This document shows, one piece after another, positions 1-9,629 of a DNA stretch of 35,240 bases. The notes beneath the pieces are model-generated. The model ran no database searches and was not told the DNA's origin. It saw only the letters and a list, made by a program, of their open reading frames with translations. The position numbers and the translations under genes were made by a program. The number at the start of each line of letters is the position of its first letter. Within the stretch, counting starts at the first letter, position 1. Source of the stretch: Bacteroidales bacterium (GTDB taxonomy: Bacteria; Bacteroidota; Bacteroidia; Bacteroidales; JAIPAH01); contig JAIPAH010000016.1 in the NCBI GenBank assembly GCA_021740175.1, positions 1-35,240 on the forward strand. The letters are read 5' to 3'.

Positions 1-641
1 GTATCAACATGTTCTCGCTCAAGGATTTTGGATGCAGCTTTAACATTACTGAGAAAATTGCGATGGCTTAGCATTACCCCTTTAGGACGTGCCGTCGTCC
101 CTGAAGTATAGATGATCGTAGCCATATCATCCTGATCAATCGAATTACGGAGTTCTTCGATTTTATCTTTCTCAACCGGTGTACCCAAATCATACAATTC
201 CCTGAAATTGGGGAGACCTTCCACCGGTTCTATGGTATAAATATACTCGATTTCATCACCGAGAGCGGGCTTAATTTTCTCATAGATCGCTCTTTCGGAA
301 ACTATAACAAGCTTGATTTCCGCTTCTGTAAAGATGTGTTTGTAATTATCAAGACTAATGGTGGGGTAAATCGGAACTTGAATGGCACCAATCTGCAATA
401 AGGCCATATCCGTAAAATTCCATTCCGGACTGTTGTTTATGATCGTGGCTACATTATCTCCGGGTCTGACGCCGAGCCGTAAAAAGGCGGAGCTCAACAT
501 ATCGACATATTCGACATACTCTTTCGCCGAATAGCTCTTCCAGGTTCCGTTTTCTTTGAAGGCCAGCACATTATGCTGGTCATTATAAATGGTCCGGTAC
601 TGATCAATAAGGTCAAAAATCCTGGTTACTTGTCTATTCAT
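1..641 (-). CDS. Long-chain acyl-CoA ligase, N-terminal part (cut by window edge)
   Basis: This gene starts at the ATG at 641-639 and runs off the left edge, leaving 213 codons. It opens MNRQVTRIFDLIDQY and reaches the ATP/AMP-binding loop IIYTSGTTARPKGVMLSH just before the edge, so it belongs to the ANL adenylating enzymes that activate fatty acids to acyl-CoA. It is clearly paralogous to the gene directly upstream (shared EWNF/QWNF, VPIYPTIS/VPVYPTIS and the same loop). Its start codon shares one base with the TAA stop of that gene (TAATG), a classical sign of translational coupling, so the two were probably made from one mRNA. Chain-length specificity cannot be told. Confidence 0.9.
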   Translation of the reverse strand, partial: MNRQVTRIFDLIDQYRTIYNDQHNVLAFKENGTWKSYSAKEYVEYVDMLSSAFLRLGVRPGDNVATIINNSPEWNFTDMALLQIGAIQVPIYPTISLDNYKHIFTEAEIKLVIVSERAIYEKIKPALGDEIEYIYTIEPVEGLPNFRELYDLGTPVEKDKIEELRNSIDQDDMATIIYTSGTTARPKGVMLSHRNFLSNVKAASKILEREHVD

Positions 642-2419
642 TACTTCCGGTTATTTGAATAAATTTCATCAATTAAAGGTCTGTATTTATTACATATAAA
701 CTCCCGCTTCAACTTCATCGAGGGCGTTAACTCGCCTGCCTGCACGGTCCACTCATGGTCAATTACCCGAAAACTTCTGATTTTTTCGGTATCTCCGAGA
801 TCCTCATTATAAGAATCTATTTCCTGCTGAATACGTTTTTTTATTTCCTTCTTCTGAGCCATTTCCTTATTATTCGTATACTCGATGCCCTTTATCCGGC
901 ACCAATTCTTTAGATGCTCAAAATCGGGAACAATAAGTGCACCGGCGAATTTCTGGTTTTCTCCGACCACCAAAACCGAATCAATAAAAGGAGATTCTTT
1001 CACCTTATTTTCAATATGTTCCGGCGAGATATACTTCCCGAAAGAAGTTTTAAATATCGCTTTTTTCCGGCCAGTTATCTTAAGCTGCCCCTGGGGTTCG
1101 AGATGACCGATATCACCGGTATGAAACCAGCCTTCCTTATCGATCACTTCATTTGTCAACTCCGGTGCTTTATAATAACCTTTCATGACATTGGGACCTT
1201 TAAAAAGTATTTCTCCATCGTCATCGATTTTTACCTGCGTTTTTTGAAGCGGAGGGCCAACAGTGCCAAACCTGAGCCCACTCTCTTCGAGGTGACTGAC
1301 GGCAATTACCGGGGATGTTTCGGTTAAGCCATAGCCTTCAAGAACAGGTATACCGGCAGCCCAGAAGCTCCTGGAAAGACGCTCCTGCAAGGCAGCTCCC
1401 CCGGATACCAACACTTTCATCCGGTTACCCATTGCCTCGCGCCATTTTTTAAACACCAATTTATCAGCCAGGCGAAGCTGAAGGTGGTACCATCGGCCGT
1501 TTGCCCCGCCAAATTCAAACCGCAAGCCCAAATGAATCGCCCAGAAAAAAATCTGCTTTTTAATTCCTTTCATTTTACGACCTTTCATAACAATGCGGTC
1601 ATAGATCTTCTCAAGCAAGCGGGGCACCGTCGTCATAATATGGGGTTGCACATACTGCATATCCCGGGTAATAGTGCCGATGTTCTCGGCATAATAGATC
1701 GAAAGTCCTTTGTATTGATAAAAATAATTGAGCATGCGCTCATAAACGTGACATAAAGGGAGATAACTTAAAGCCGTATCTCCCTCCCCGATCGGAGGTA
1801 TATCCTTAACTCCCTCCACATTGCTCAGGATATTATAGTGTGACAACATAACTCCTTTTGGGAAACCGGTAGTGCCTGAAGTATAAATCAGGGTAGCCAG
1901 GTCATCAGGTTGGATAGCCTCTTTCCTGGCTCTTATCGTATCCTGATGATCATATTCCCTCCCCTTTTCGATAAGTTCGTTTATTGATGTTTGTCCTTCT
2001 ATTGGGGGAAAAGTATAAACAGCTTCGATAGAAGGCACTTGAGGACGTATGCGTTCTACCTTTCGCAGCAATTCCGGGGTACCCACAAAGACATACTTCA
2101 CCTCTGCGTGATTAAGAATGTATTTATAATCCGACTCGCTAATTGTAGGATAAACAGGAACATGCACAGCTCCGACCGACATGACGGCCATATCCAAAAA
2201 GTTCCACTGCGGACGGTTATTGGCTATGGATGCAATTTTATCCCCTGGCTCAACTGCAAGCTCCATAAGGAGATTGCTTAAATGCTTTACGGCATCTTTG
2301 TAGTCGGCAGAGCTATATGTCTCCCATTGGTTGTTCTCCACACCGGCAAATAAATCTGACTTTTGTGGGTAGTTTTCCCACACAAAATCAACCAAATCGA
2401 ATAATCTTTGAATAGCCAT
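641..2419 (-). CDS. Long-chain fatty-acid--CoA ligase (AMP-forming)
   Basis: A 592-residue ANL-superfamily ligase of the FadD15/Faa type, which activates long-chain fatty acids with ATP and CoA at the inner face of the membrane for lipid synthesis or beta-oxidation. Visible motifs in order: the P-loop-like LIYTSGTTGFPKGVMLSH (about 177-194), GYGLTETSP in the middle, the hinge/ATP motif GWFHTGDIG, and the C-terminal GRKKAIFKTSFGKYISPEHIE that carries the catalytic-lysine region. Length is normal for the family. It is followed without a gap by a paralogous ligase (TAATG overlap), a tandem duplication kept as an operon. The 133-bp gap upstream separates it from the purL-deoD-ydfG run, so it may have its own promoter; no clear TAnnTTTG box was seen there. 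Confidence 0.93.
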   Translation of the reverse strand: MAIQRLFDLVDFVWENYPQKSDLFAGVENNQWETYSSADYKDAVKHLSNLLMELAVEPGDKIASIANNRPQWNFLDMAVMSVGAVHVPVYPTISESDYKYILNHAEVKYVFVGTPELLRKVERIRPQVPSIEAVYTFPPIEGQTSINELIEKGREYDHQDTIRARKEAIQPDDLATLIYTSGTTGFPKGVMLSHYNILSNVEGVKDIPPIGEGDTALSYLPLCHVYERMLNYFYQYKGLSIYYAENIGTITRDMQYVQPHIMTTVPRLLEKIYDRIVMKGRKMKGIKKQIFFWAIHLGLRFEFGGANGRWYHLQLRLADKLVFKKWREAMGNRMKVLVSGGAALQERLSRSFWAAGIPVLEGYGLTETSPVIAVSHLEESGLRFGTVGPPLQKTQVKIDDDGEILFKGPNVMKGYYKAPELTNEVIDKEGWFHTGDIGHLEPQGQLKITGRKKAIFKTSFGKYISPEHIENKVKESPFIDSVLVVGENQKFAGALIVPDFEHLKNWCRIKGIEYTNNKEMAQKKEIKKRIQQEIDSYNEDLGDTEKIRSFRVIDHEWTVQAGELTPSMKLKREFICNKYRPLIDEIYSNNRK

Positions 2420-2522
2420 GTTCCCCCTCGTTAATTAAACTGCACTACTAACAAATAAAATCGCTCTCCGTTCATTCCAATGTTTCAAACCAGCAAACTC
2501 CCTGCTGCGGAGACCTGATTTT

Positions 2523-2551
2523 AGCTCCCCGGAAACAGGAGCTTCCTGTTT
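2523..2551 (-). terminator. Two overlapping stem-loops after the ydfG-like stop codon
   Basis: On the minus strand, directly after the stop codon of the dehydrogenase, AAACAGG-AAGCT-CCTGTTT forms a perfect 7-bp stem (2533-2551). AGCTCC (2538-2543, read on the minus strand) can instead pair with GGAGCT at 2523-2528. The two stems are mutually exclusive. No U-run follows, so this is at best a weak terminator or processing site. Confidence 0.4.
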
Positions 2552-2552
2552 T

Positions 2553-3308
2553 CTAAATATTCTTTATAAAAGAATTCGCCTGAACTGTGGGCGTTATTTC
2601 GATGTCATTCAAAGTAACATGGTCAGGTAAAGTAGTAGCATAATAAGCCACATCCGCTACATCTTCCGGTTTTAAGGGTTGATAACCCTCATAAGCTTTC
2701 GAAGCTTTTTCTTCATCCCCTTTAAAACGTACCAATGAAAACTCTGTTTCGACTAAACCGGGCCTTATCTGTGTCACCCTGATTCCATAGGGAAGCAAAT
2801 CAGTCCTCATGGCTTTCGACAGCGAATCGACCGCATGTTTAGATGCGCAGTATACATGTCCTTTCGGATAAGTTTGTTTTCCGGCAATGGAGCCAATATT
2901 GATGATGTGCCCTTTCTTACGCCCGGTCATAAGCGGCATAATTTTCCGGGAAATATAGAGAAGCCCCTTCACATTGGTATCGATCATCTGTTCCCAATCC
3001 TCTATTTTGGCTTCATGAATCGGGTCCAGACCTGCGGCAAGACCGGCATTATTAATAAGCACATCAATATTTTTCCATTCTTGCGGCAGGCTGTCAATGG
3101 CATCTTCCACTTCCTGCCTTTCACGGATATCAAAATTCAAGGCAATAGCCTCGACTTGATACTCGTGTTTGATTCGTTCGGTCATCGCATCAAGCCGTTC
3201 TTTGCGCCTTCCGGTAACAATAACACGGCATCCTTCTTTAGCAAATCTGTCGGCTATGGCGGCTCCAATGCCCGCCGTAGCGCCTGTAACGAGTACTTGT
3301 TTTTTCAT
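2553..3308 (-). CDS. ydfG: SDR-family NADP-dependent dehydrogenase, YdfG-like
   Basis: A 251-residue classical short-chain dehydrogenase/reductase. It shows the cofactor glycine motif TGATAGIG near residue 8, GRRKERL after the second strand (the two arginines favour NADPH), NNAG in the middle, the catalytic YCASK with its Ser upstream in IGS, and PGLVETEF. The overall pattern (LPQEWKNIDVLINNAG, IEDWEQMIDTN, VRFKGD) closely follows E. coli YdfG, which reduces malonic semialdehyde and oxidises serine and allo-threonine. The substrate here is inferred from that likeness only. It begins three bases after the deoD stop, in the same frame (TAG CTT ATG), so it is almost certainly co-transcribed and coupled with deoD. 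Confidence 0.9.
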   Translation of the reverse strand: MKKQVLVTGATAGIGAAIADRFAKEGCRVIVTGRRKERLDAMTERIKHEYQVEAIALNFDIRERQEVEDAIDSLPQEWKNIDVLINNAGLAAGLDPIHEAKIEDWEQMIDTNVKGLLYISRKIMPLMTGRKKGHIINIGSIAGKQTYPKGHVYCASKHAVDSLSKAMRTDLLPYGIRVTQIRPGLVETEFSLVRFKGDEEKASKAYEGYQPLKPEDVADVAYYATTLPDHVTLNDIEITPTVQANSFIKNI

Positions 3309-3311
3309 AAG

Positions 3312-4016
3312 CTATATGGTTTCCAATGCAAGATTCATCATATTGTCAAAAGCTGTTTCCCTATCTTCGGGAGAAGCATGTTCGCCTGTAACCAGGTTGT
3401 CGCTTACAGTAAGTATCGACAAAGTATCCACTTCGTAGCGTGCTCCCAGTGAATACAAAGCGGCTGTTTCCATCTCTACAGCCTTTATTCCGTATTCAAT
3501 CCACTTTTTATAATATTCCACCGGATTTTCTTCGGTATAAAAATGATCGCTTGTTAAGACATTCCCGATGGCGTGGGGCAATCCTTTTTTGCGGCAGTAT
3601 TCCTCTGCCTTTCTCAAAAGATAGTAATCCGCGATATTGGAGAAATCAGCTCCCTGAAATATCGGGCGATTCATCGCCGAATCGGTGGATGCCCCCATGG
3701 CCAGGATAATATTTTTTACCTTGACATCCGCCTGAAAGCTTCCGCAGGTCCCTATCCGGATTAAACTATTGGCCTTATAGAAATTAATCAGCTCATACGC
3801 ATAAATGCTCATCGACGGCATCCCCATGCCGGTACCCTGAACGGAAATTTTTTTACCATCGTAAGTTCCTGTATAACCGAGCATATTCCGGACACGATTA
3901 TAACATACCGCATTCTTCAGGTAATTCTTAGCGATGTATTGAGCTCTCAAAGGATCGCCGGCCAGGAGAACTTTTTCAGCTACGTCTTCTTGTTTTGCTT
4001 CGTTATGGATACTCAT
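3312..4016 (-). CDS. deoD: Purine-nucleoside phosphorylase DeoD
   Basis: A 234-residue hexameric-type purine nucleoside phosphorylase. It cleaves purine (deoxy)nucleosides with phosphate to free base and (deoxy)ribose 1-phosphate in the cytoplasm, for purine salvage. Seen in the sequence: the phosphate-binding AGDPLRAQYIA near the N-terminus, the VQGTGMGMPS motif, IRIGTCGS, and the nucleoside-site VEMETAALY. The C-terminal SDNLVTGEHASPEDRE matches DeoD, which has the catalytic Asp in SDN. The start ATG follows purL by 25 bases, so purine synthesis and salvage genes are in one operon. The stop is one codon before the next gene's ATG. Confidence 0.95.
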   Translation of the reverse strand: MSIHNEAKQEDVAEKVLLAGDPLRAQYIAKNYLKNAVCYNRVRNMLGYTGTYDGKKISVQGTGMGMPSMSIYAYELINFYKANSLIRIGTCGSFQADVKVKNIILAMGASTDSAMNRPIFQGADFSNIADYYLLRKAEEYCRKKGLPHAIGNVLTSDHFYTEENPVEYYKKWIEYGIKAVEMETAALYSLGARYEVDTLSILTVSDNLVTGEHASPEDRETAFDNMMNLALETI

Positions 4017-4041
4017 AATAAATTTGGTTAATGTATAAAAA

Positions 4042-7000
4042 TTATCTTAAACTTTTCTTTACCCACTTCCGGGCATTAACAAAAGCCTCTATCCATGGGC
4101 TGAGTTCATCGTCTTTTCGTTCGATAGGATAGTAAGGCCATTGCCAGGGAAATACGGAACGTTCCATATGAGGCATCATAGCCATATGCCTGCCATCGGA
4201 TGAAACCAGCGCAGCGGCATTATAATCCGATCCGTTTGGGTTGCCCGGGTATTGCGAATAAGTGTATTTCGCTACAATATGGTATTTGGATTCTTCATAG
4301 GGAAATTTAAAACGCCCTTCACCATGGGCTATCCAAACTCCCAGCTGGGTATTGCCCAGCGTTCGGAACATTACGGAATTATTTTCCGGGATATCCACCA
4401 GGACGAAAGAGGATTCAAATTTGCCTGTTTCATTAGGCATCATCGCAGGCTTTTCTTTGTGATTGGCATTGATGAGACCAAGCTCCAGCATGAGCTGACA
4501 TCCGTTACATACCCCAAGGCTCAGCGTATCTTCCCGTTCATAAAATTTATCTAAAGCTTTTTTAGCCTTCTTATTATAAAGAAAAGCCCCTGCCCAGCCT
4601 TTGGCGGATCCCAACACATCCGAATTGGAAAAACCTCCGACAAATACAATGAAATTGACATCTTCCAGTGTTTCCCGGCCACTGATCAAATCGGTCATGT
4701 GAACATCTTTCACATCAAAACCGGCGAGATAGAGCGAATAAGCCATTTCACGGTCTCCGTTGACTCCCTTCTCCCTGATGATAGCGGCCTTAAGCCCGGC
4801 AGGCTCACCGGATTGCCCGTCCAGTCCAAATTGGGACTTTCTTCCCTTGAAACCACTTGGAAAAACGTAATTCCGGGGTTGACGCTTATAATTCTCGAAA
4901 CGCTCCCAGGCTTTAAAAGAGCCACTCTGGTCAATGTCCATCAGGTAGCTGGATTGAAACCAAGTGTCTCTCATCTCATTGACCGGAAACGTGTAATTAT
5001 TCGCTGCAGTTTTAATTTTTAGTTTGCGATCCCTGGTTACCTTGCCGATTTCATAATATTCGATGCCAAAATCTCCCAGGAGTTTTTTCACCTTCTCATC
5101 TTCCTCCACTTGTATTACTACCGCCGGTTTCTCACTAAAAGCCACTTTTACAGGATCTTGTTCATCAAAGAGGGTAAAATCTATATCCATACCCATTTTG
5201 GGTACAGAAAACAGCATTTCAAGCAGTGTTGTAACCAAGCCTCCTGCAGATACATCGTGTCCGGCCAGTATTAAATGGTCTTCAAGCAATTCCTGGATAG
5301 TGTTAAATACCCTGGCAAAGTAGCGGCTATCAACGACATCAGGGGCAGCATCACCTACCGCATTAAGAATTTGAGCGAAACTACTTCCTCCCAGTTCGAA
5401 CCCGGTTTGTGAAAAATCGACATAAAATATACTTGTCCCTGTCTTTTCCTGTATGACCGGGTCCACCGTTTTACGGATATTTTTGACTTCGGCGACAGAG
5501 GATACAACAACAGTGCCGGGCGCATACACCTTCTGTTCGCCATAATTCCGGGTCATCGAAAGCGAGTCTTTCCCGGTGGGTATATTTATTCCCAGGTCAC
5601 GCGCAAATTGACTCATCGCTTCTACGGCGCTGTAAAGGCGGCTATTTTCGCCCTTGTTTCGTGCCGGCCACATCCAGTTGGCACTTAATGACACTCCCCG
5701 CAATTTACCGTCAATCTGAGCCCATACAAGATTTGTTAAGGCTTCAGCCACAGCGAGTCGTGAACCCGCCTCCGCATTAATCAAACCCGCCCCCGGTGCA
5801 TGACCGATAGATGTAGCCATACCCCCTTTACCTTTGTAATCAATTGCTACAACCGCCACATCATTCAAGGGTAGCTGGTATGCTCCGGCACACTGCTGAT
5901 GAGCAACGCGCCCTGTCACGGAACGATCAACCTTATTCGTTAGCCAGTCCTTACAGGCAACAGCTTCCAGCTGCAACAATTCCCGAAGGTACTGCTCCAA
6001 TTTATTCTTATCATATTTAAGCGAGGGAAAGCGGTAATCAATGGTTTGATCCTCAAGAACAGTCTTCGGTGTCTTGCCGAACATATCCTGCAAATCCATA
6101 TCAACAGGCCTCTCCCCTTTCTTCGTATCTTCAAAAACCAGGCGATGATCGTTGGTTATCTCACCCACCTCGTACATAGGCGTGCGCTCACGGTCGGCAA
6201 TGGCGCGCAAATGCGGTATATCCTTCTTTTTCATGATAAGACCCATCCGTTCCTGGGATTCATTGCCAATAAGCTCCTTGGCAGAAAGGGTAGGATCCCC
6301 GACAGGCAATTTATTAATATCAATTCGGCCGCCTGTTTCTGCCACCAATTCCGAAAGAGCATTAAGGTGACCACCGGCGCCATGGTCGTGAACAGAAACC
6401 ACGGGATTGATTCCTCTTTCGGCCAGCGCCCTGATGGTATTGGCTACCCTTTTTTGCATCTCGGGGTTAGACCGCTGCACAGCATTTAGCTCAATTTGAT
6501 CACCTAATTCACCGGTATCCACAGAGGAAACCGCTCCACCTCCCATACCAATGCGGTAATTATCCCCCCCCAGGACGACAATAATATCCCCCTCTTCAGG
6601 CCTGGCTTTCTGGCTGTCCGATTTTTTGGCAAATCCCACCCCACCGGCCAGCATAACCACTTTATCGTAGCCATATTTTTTGTCCTGTTCCTCATGCTCA
6701 AAAGTCAGTATACTTCCTGAAATAAGAGGCTGTCCGAATTTGTTCCCGTAATCGCTGGCCCCGTTGGAGGCTTTAATAAGAATATCTTCAGGATCGTGAT
6801 ACAGCCACGGCCGTGGGCTCAGTTTCTTTTCCCAACTGCGCTGCTTTTCCGTTCGCGGATAAGAAGTCATGTAAACGACTGTTCCCGCTATTGGCACACT
6901 GCCTTTGCCTCCGCCCATCCTATCACGGATTTCTCCCCCGCTACCGGTTGCTGCTCCGTTGAAAGGCTCCACCGTTGTCGGAAAATTATGGGTTTCGGCT

Positions 7001-7731
7001 TTCAGAGATAGAACGGTGTCAATTTCCCTGGCTTCGAAAAAATCAGGCTTGTCCTGGACTACAGGGGCAAACTGCTCGGCCTTCGGGCCAAGGACAAAGG
7101 CTACATTATCCTTATAAGCAGATACGATCTTGCGGGGGTTTTCCACAGCGGTGCGTTTTATCAAAGCAAAGAGCGTATCCCTTTTTTCTTCCCCGTCAAT
7201 GATAAACGTACCGTTAAAAATTTTATGCCGGCAATGTTCGGAGTTTACCTGGGCAAAACCATACACTTCGCTATCGGTGAGCTTTCGCCCTATTCTCTTG
7301 CTGATTTGTTGAAGATACGCTACTTCATCTTCACTAAGAGCCAGACCCTCCTCCCGGTTATAGGCTGCTATATCCGAAATCTCTCTTACCTCTTCAGGTT
7401 GAAGATTCAACTCAAAAACATCCTGGTCCAGATTATTATACACCTCCCGGAGCATGGGGTCATAGTGAGGATTTGCGGATTTAGATATTGTAAATTCTTC
7501 AATACGTTCAATGCCTTCCACTCCCATATTCCGGACCATCTCTACCGCATTGGTACTCCATGGGGTTACCATCTCCCGCCTTGGTCCGACAAACACCCCA
7601 TCCAGGGTAAGTTTCTTTATTCTTTCCGCATTTCCCAACAACCAGTTGAGCTTTCCAATATCCTCATCGGATATCTTCTGTGTAATTTTAATAACGTAAT
7701 AACTTGCCCCACCTTTAAAGAAGAGTATCAT
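4042..7731 (-). CDS. purL: Phosphoribosylformylglycinamidine synthase (single-chain PurL)
   Basis: A 1229-residue enzyme for the fourth step of purine synthesis: FGAR + Gln + ATP gives FGAM. It is the long, fused form (PurS-like N-terminus, two AIRS-type synthetase halves, C-terminal glutaminase), as in E. coli and Bacteroidota. Visible landmarks are [12 protein letters not shown] in the linker region, [19 protein letters not shown] of the synthetase active site, VHDHGAGG, and the class I glutaminase motif GVCNGCQ with the nucleophile at about Cys1075 and the partner His/Glu in PHMER at about 1188-1190. The N-terminus MILFFKG fits Bacteroidota PurL starts. It is the first gene of a minus-strand run with deoD 25 bases downstream, and has a good promoter just upstream. 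Confidence 0.97.
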   Translation of the reverse strand: MILFFKGGASYYVIKITQKISDEDIGKLNWLLGNAERIKKLTLDGVFVGPRREMVTPWSTNAVEMVRNMGVEGIERIEEFTISKSANPHYDPMLREVYNNLDQDVFELNLQPEEVREISDIAAYNREEGLALSEDEVAYLQQISKRIGRKLTDSEVYGFAQVNSEHCRHKIFNGTFIIDGEEKRDTLFALIKRTAVENPRKIVSAYKDNVAFVLGPKAEQFAPVVQDKPDFFEAREIDTVLSLKAETHNFPTTVEPFNGAATGSGGEIRDRMGGGKGSVPIAGTVVYMTSYPRTEKQRSWEKKLSPRPWLYHDPEDILIKASNGASDYGNKFGQPLISGSILTFEHEEQDKKYGYDKVVMLAGGVGFAKKSDSQKARPEEGDIIVVLGGDNYRIGMGGGAVSSVDTGELGDQIELNAVQRSNPEMQKRVANTIRALAERGINPVVSVHDHGAGGHLNALSELVAETGGRIDINKLPVGDPTLSAKELIGNESQERMGLIMKKKDIPHLRAIADRERTPMYEVGEITNDHRLVFEDTKKGERPVDMDLQDMFGKTPKTVLEDQTIDYRFPSLKYDKNKLEQYLRELLQLEAVACKDWLTNKVDRSVTGRVAHQQCAGAYQLPLNDVAVVAIDYKGKGGMATSIGHAPGAGLINAEAGSRLAVAEALTNLVWAQIDGKLRGVSLSANWMWPARNKGENSRLYSAVEAMSQFARDLGINIPTGKDSLSMTRNYGEQKVYAPGTVVVSSVAEVKNIRKTVDPVIQEKTGTSIFYVDFSQTGFELGGSSFAQILNAVGDAAPDVVDSRYFARVFNTIQELLEDHLILAGHDVSAGGLVTTLLEMLFSVPKMGMDIDFTLFDEQDPVKVAFSEKPAVVIQVEEDEKVKKLLGDFGIEYYEIGKVTRDRKLKIKTAANNYTFPVNEMRDTWFQSSYLMDIDQSGSFKAWERFENYKRQPRNYVFPSGFKGRKSQFGLDGQSGEPAGLKAAIIREKGVNGDREMAYSLYLAGFDVKDVHMTDLISGRETLEDVNFIVFVGGFSNSDVLGSAKGWAGAFLYNKKAKKALDKFYEREDTLSLGVCNGCQLMLELGLINANHKEKPAMMPNETGKFESSFVLVDIPENNSVMFRTLGNTQLGVWIAHGEGRFKFPYEESKYHIVAKYTYSQYPGNPNGSDYNAAALVSSDGRHMAMMPHMERSVFPWQWPYYPIERKDDELSPWIEAFVNARKWVKKSLR

Positions 7732-7763
7732 CAGCAGTGTATTTTATTGCAAATGTTAATGCA

Positions 7764-7793
7764 CAAAAATACAAAATTGAGGCAGTGTTCAAC
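7764..7793 (-). promoter_or_regulatory. Bacteroidota-type promoter for purL
   Basis: Read on the minus strand, a -33-like GTTG (7793-7790) and a -7 box TATTTTTG (7771-7764, a full match to TAnnTTTG) are separated by 18 bases. Transcription would start about 25 bases before the purL ATG. Confidence 0.6.
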
Positions 7794-7854
7794 AGGAGTT
7801 TATCTGAGAAATGAAAACAAACCTTTTGCTGCATCCACATATATAAAATTTCAT

Positions 7855-7862
7855 TAATTTTG
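7855..7862 (+). promoter_or_regulatory. -7 box (TAATTTTG) for the ATPase two-gene unit
   Basis: TAATTTTG fits TAnnTTTG exactly. A TTTTG 26 bases upstream is rather far for the -33 element. A start about seven bases downstream would lie after the possible ATG at 7860, which supports translation from the ATG at 7890. Confidence 0.45.
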
Positions 7863-7889
7863 AAATTCAATTCTTTACAAAAGGATACA

Positions 7890-9050
7890 ATGAAAAACAT
7901 TAAAGTTAAAAATCTGGGACAAATCAAAGAGGCTGATATTACCCTGGGAGATTTCACTGTATTTGTCGGGCCTCAGGCAAGCGGCAAGAGCATCTTATTG
8001 CAGGTGATGAAGCTGGCATTGGATGGGTTTGATATTAAGACCACCATTAAAAAGCAAGGATTTGATTGGAATGGCAGTGTGCAAGAATTCATGAGGCTCT
8101 ATCTCGGTGAAGGCATGGGTAATGTCTTAACCGAAAACACAACTATTAGTCTTGATAATAAACAATTCCATGTGGAAAAGATGCTGCGCTCAAAGCGGGG
8201 AAAAAACGAAAGGCTATTTTTAATTCCGGCTCAAAGAGTAATGTCTATCTCCAATGGATGGCCAAATAATTTTATGGGATTTGCTTATAGTGATCCTTAT
8301 GTGCTAAAACATTTTAGCGAAAATCTGAGATTACTGATGGAAGCAGGGCTCGGAACGGGTAACGGAGGCAGCATCTTTCCGAAAGCTTACCGTATGAAAA
8401 AGCAATTCAGAGACAAACTAAATGAAAGTATCTTTTTTGATGCTACAGTTGAGTTGGATAAAAAAACTCCGAAGAGACGTATCATGCTAAGTGTTGGAAA
8501 CGAAATGCTTCCTTATATGGTCTGGTCAGCCGGTCAGCGCGAATTTATGCCACTCTTGCTCGGCCTTTATTGGCTTATGCCCTCTCAAAAACTGCCAAAA
8601 AGAGATGGTATCGATTATGTTGTCATTGAAGAACCTGAAATGGGGTTGCATCCAATGGCTATTCAATCTTTACTTCTCACATTTTTGGACTTGAATCATC
8701 GGGGTTATAAAGTTATTGTCTCCACACATTCTCCTGTTATATTGGAGTTCATCTGGGCAATACAAATTATGCAGGAGATGAAGGTTAACGAGAACTACCT
8801 TTTTGATATGTTCAATATAGAACACAAAGTAAAAGGAATTAAAGACATTTTTAATGATATTTTAAAAAATAAAGATTTTAAAACCTATTTCTTTAGCAGA
8901 AAAAAAGACGGAATATACACCCGGAATATTTCTTCCCTGGAACCGGGGACTGAAGATGAAGATATTGCCGAATGGGGTGGGCTGACATCATTTAGCAGTC
9001 GAGTGTCTGAAATAATTTCAAATATAATGGCTACTGAAAATGACATTTAA
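7890..9050 (+). CDS. OLD/RecF-like AAA (ABC-type) ATPase
   Basis: A 386-residue ATPase if started at 7890; an in-frame ATG at 7860 is less likely because 7890 has AAAGGA just upstream and the -7 box overlaps 7860. It has the compact architecture of overcoming-lysogenisation-defect/AAA15-type ATPases: KNIKVKNLGQIKEADITLG leading into Walker A GPQASGKS (27-34), an ABC signature-like SAGQREFMPLL (213-223), Walker B with tandem acids VVIEEPEMGLHP (244-255), and a switch histidine in STHSP (H280). There is no TOPRIM domain, so it is not a whole OLD nuclease. The last 11 bases overlap the next gene, so the two are coupled. Paired ATPases of this kind commonly act in phage defence (e.g. AriA of PARIS, GajA of Gabija); that role here is inference. 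Confidence 0.8.
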   Translation: MKNIKVKNLGQIKEADITLGDFTVFVGPQASGKSILLQVMKLALDGFDIKTTIKKQGFDWNGSVQEFMRLYLGEGMGNVLTENTTISLDNKQFHVEKMLRSKRGKNERLFLIPAQRVMSISNGWPNNFMGFAYSDPYVLKHFSENLRLLMEAGLGTGNGGSIFPKAYRMKKQFRDKLNESIFFDATVELDKKTPKRRIMLSVGNEMLPYMVWSAGQREFMPLLLGLYWLMPSQKLPKRDGIDYVVIEEPEMGLHPMAIQSLLLTFLDLNHRGYKVIVSTHSPVILEFIWAIQIMQEMKVNENYLFDMFNIEHKVKGIKDIFNDILKNKDFKTYFFSRKKDGIYTRNISSLEPGTEDEDIAEWGGLTSFSSRVSEIISNIMATENDI

Positions 9051-9486
9051 GCGAACTGTTGAACAACATCCGGAAACCCATTCCTGCTATAATCCTGGTT
9101 TGCAAGCATTGGGCAGCTACTCACAGAAAATAAAGACCACGAATACAAGATTAATTAATGGAAGTGTTTTTCTTGAAGAATGCCTAGCAGGAATTTACCG
9201 TCAGGCAAACTTATGGGATTACATGATTTCGTACAATTCAAGGATTTATTTTATTGAAGTTCATCCGGCTGAGACTAAGAATATTTCCGAAATGATTAAT
9301 AAAGTCACCTGGCTTAAAGATTGGTTAAAAAATAATGGATACCAATTCAATGCATTAAAATCAAAGAAATCTCCTTATCGCTGGGTAGCATCCGGCAGGG
9401 TTAATATTGCCAGAAACAGCAGTCAAATGAGAAAGCTGGCAAAAAGTGGAATTGCATTTCCCCGGGAAATAGCAAAGCTTCCATAG
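9040..9486 (+). CDS. Unknown protein coupled to the ATPase; possible degenerate PD-(D/E)XK nuclease
   Basis: A 148-residue protein whose ATG lies inside the last codons of the upstream ATPase (11-bp overlap). I do not recognise a named family. It is basic, soluble and lacks a signal peptide or membrane segment. One stretch looks like a nuclease core: FLEECLAGIYRQANLWD (acidic helix then Asp60) followed by strand RIYFIEVHPAET (Glu73-x-His75), then a Trp-rich helix WLKDWLK. The order Glu, Asp, Glu-x-(Lys/His) is that of PD-(D/E)XK folds, with His in place of Lys. This is a reading of pattern only. The C-terminal RWVASGRV and basic tail could bind nucleic acid. Tight coupling suggests it is the effector or partner of the ATPase. 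Confidence 0.7.
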   Translation: MTFKRTVEQHPETHSCYNPGLQALGSYSQKIKTTNTRLINGSVFLEECLAGIYRQANLWDYMISYNSRIYFIEVHPAETKNISEMINKVTWLKDWLKNNGYQFNALKSKKSPYRWVASGRVNIARNSSQMRKLAKSGIAFPREIAKLP

Positions 9487-9629
9487 CAATACCCAACCAC
9501 CACCATAAAAACCGTGCACACACAAATAGCTATCAAAAAACTTGTTCCACCCTCTCCTCAAACTTTGAACCTTAAAGGGATTTTATTGTTTATCGTTTGT
9601 AGCCCTAAAATTAAACATAACTAAACTAA

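Noticed and set aside
4042-7731. Several long plus-strand frames opposite purL
   Set aside because: They are shadows of a GC-moderate, well-conserved gene on the other strand; none shows a known motif, start context or promoter.
9580-9620. Possible promoter TTTGAACC ... TATCGTTTG before the TonB receptor
   Set aside because: The -7 box has one extra base between TA and TTTG and the spacing is off, so it was not listed.
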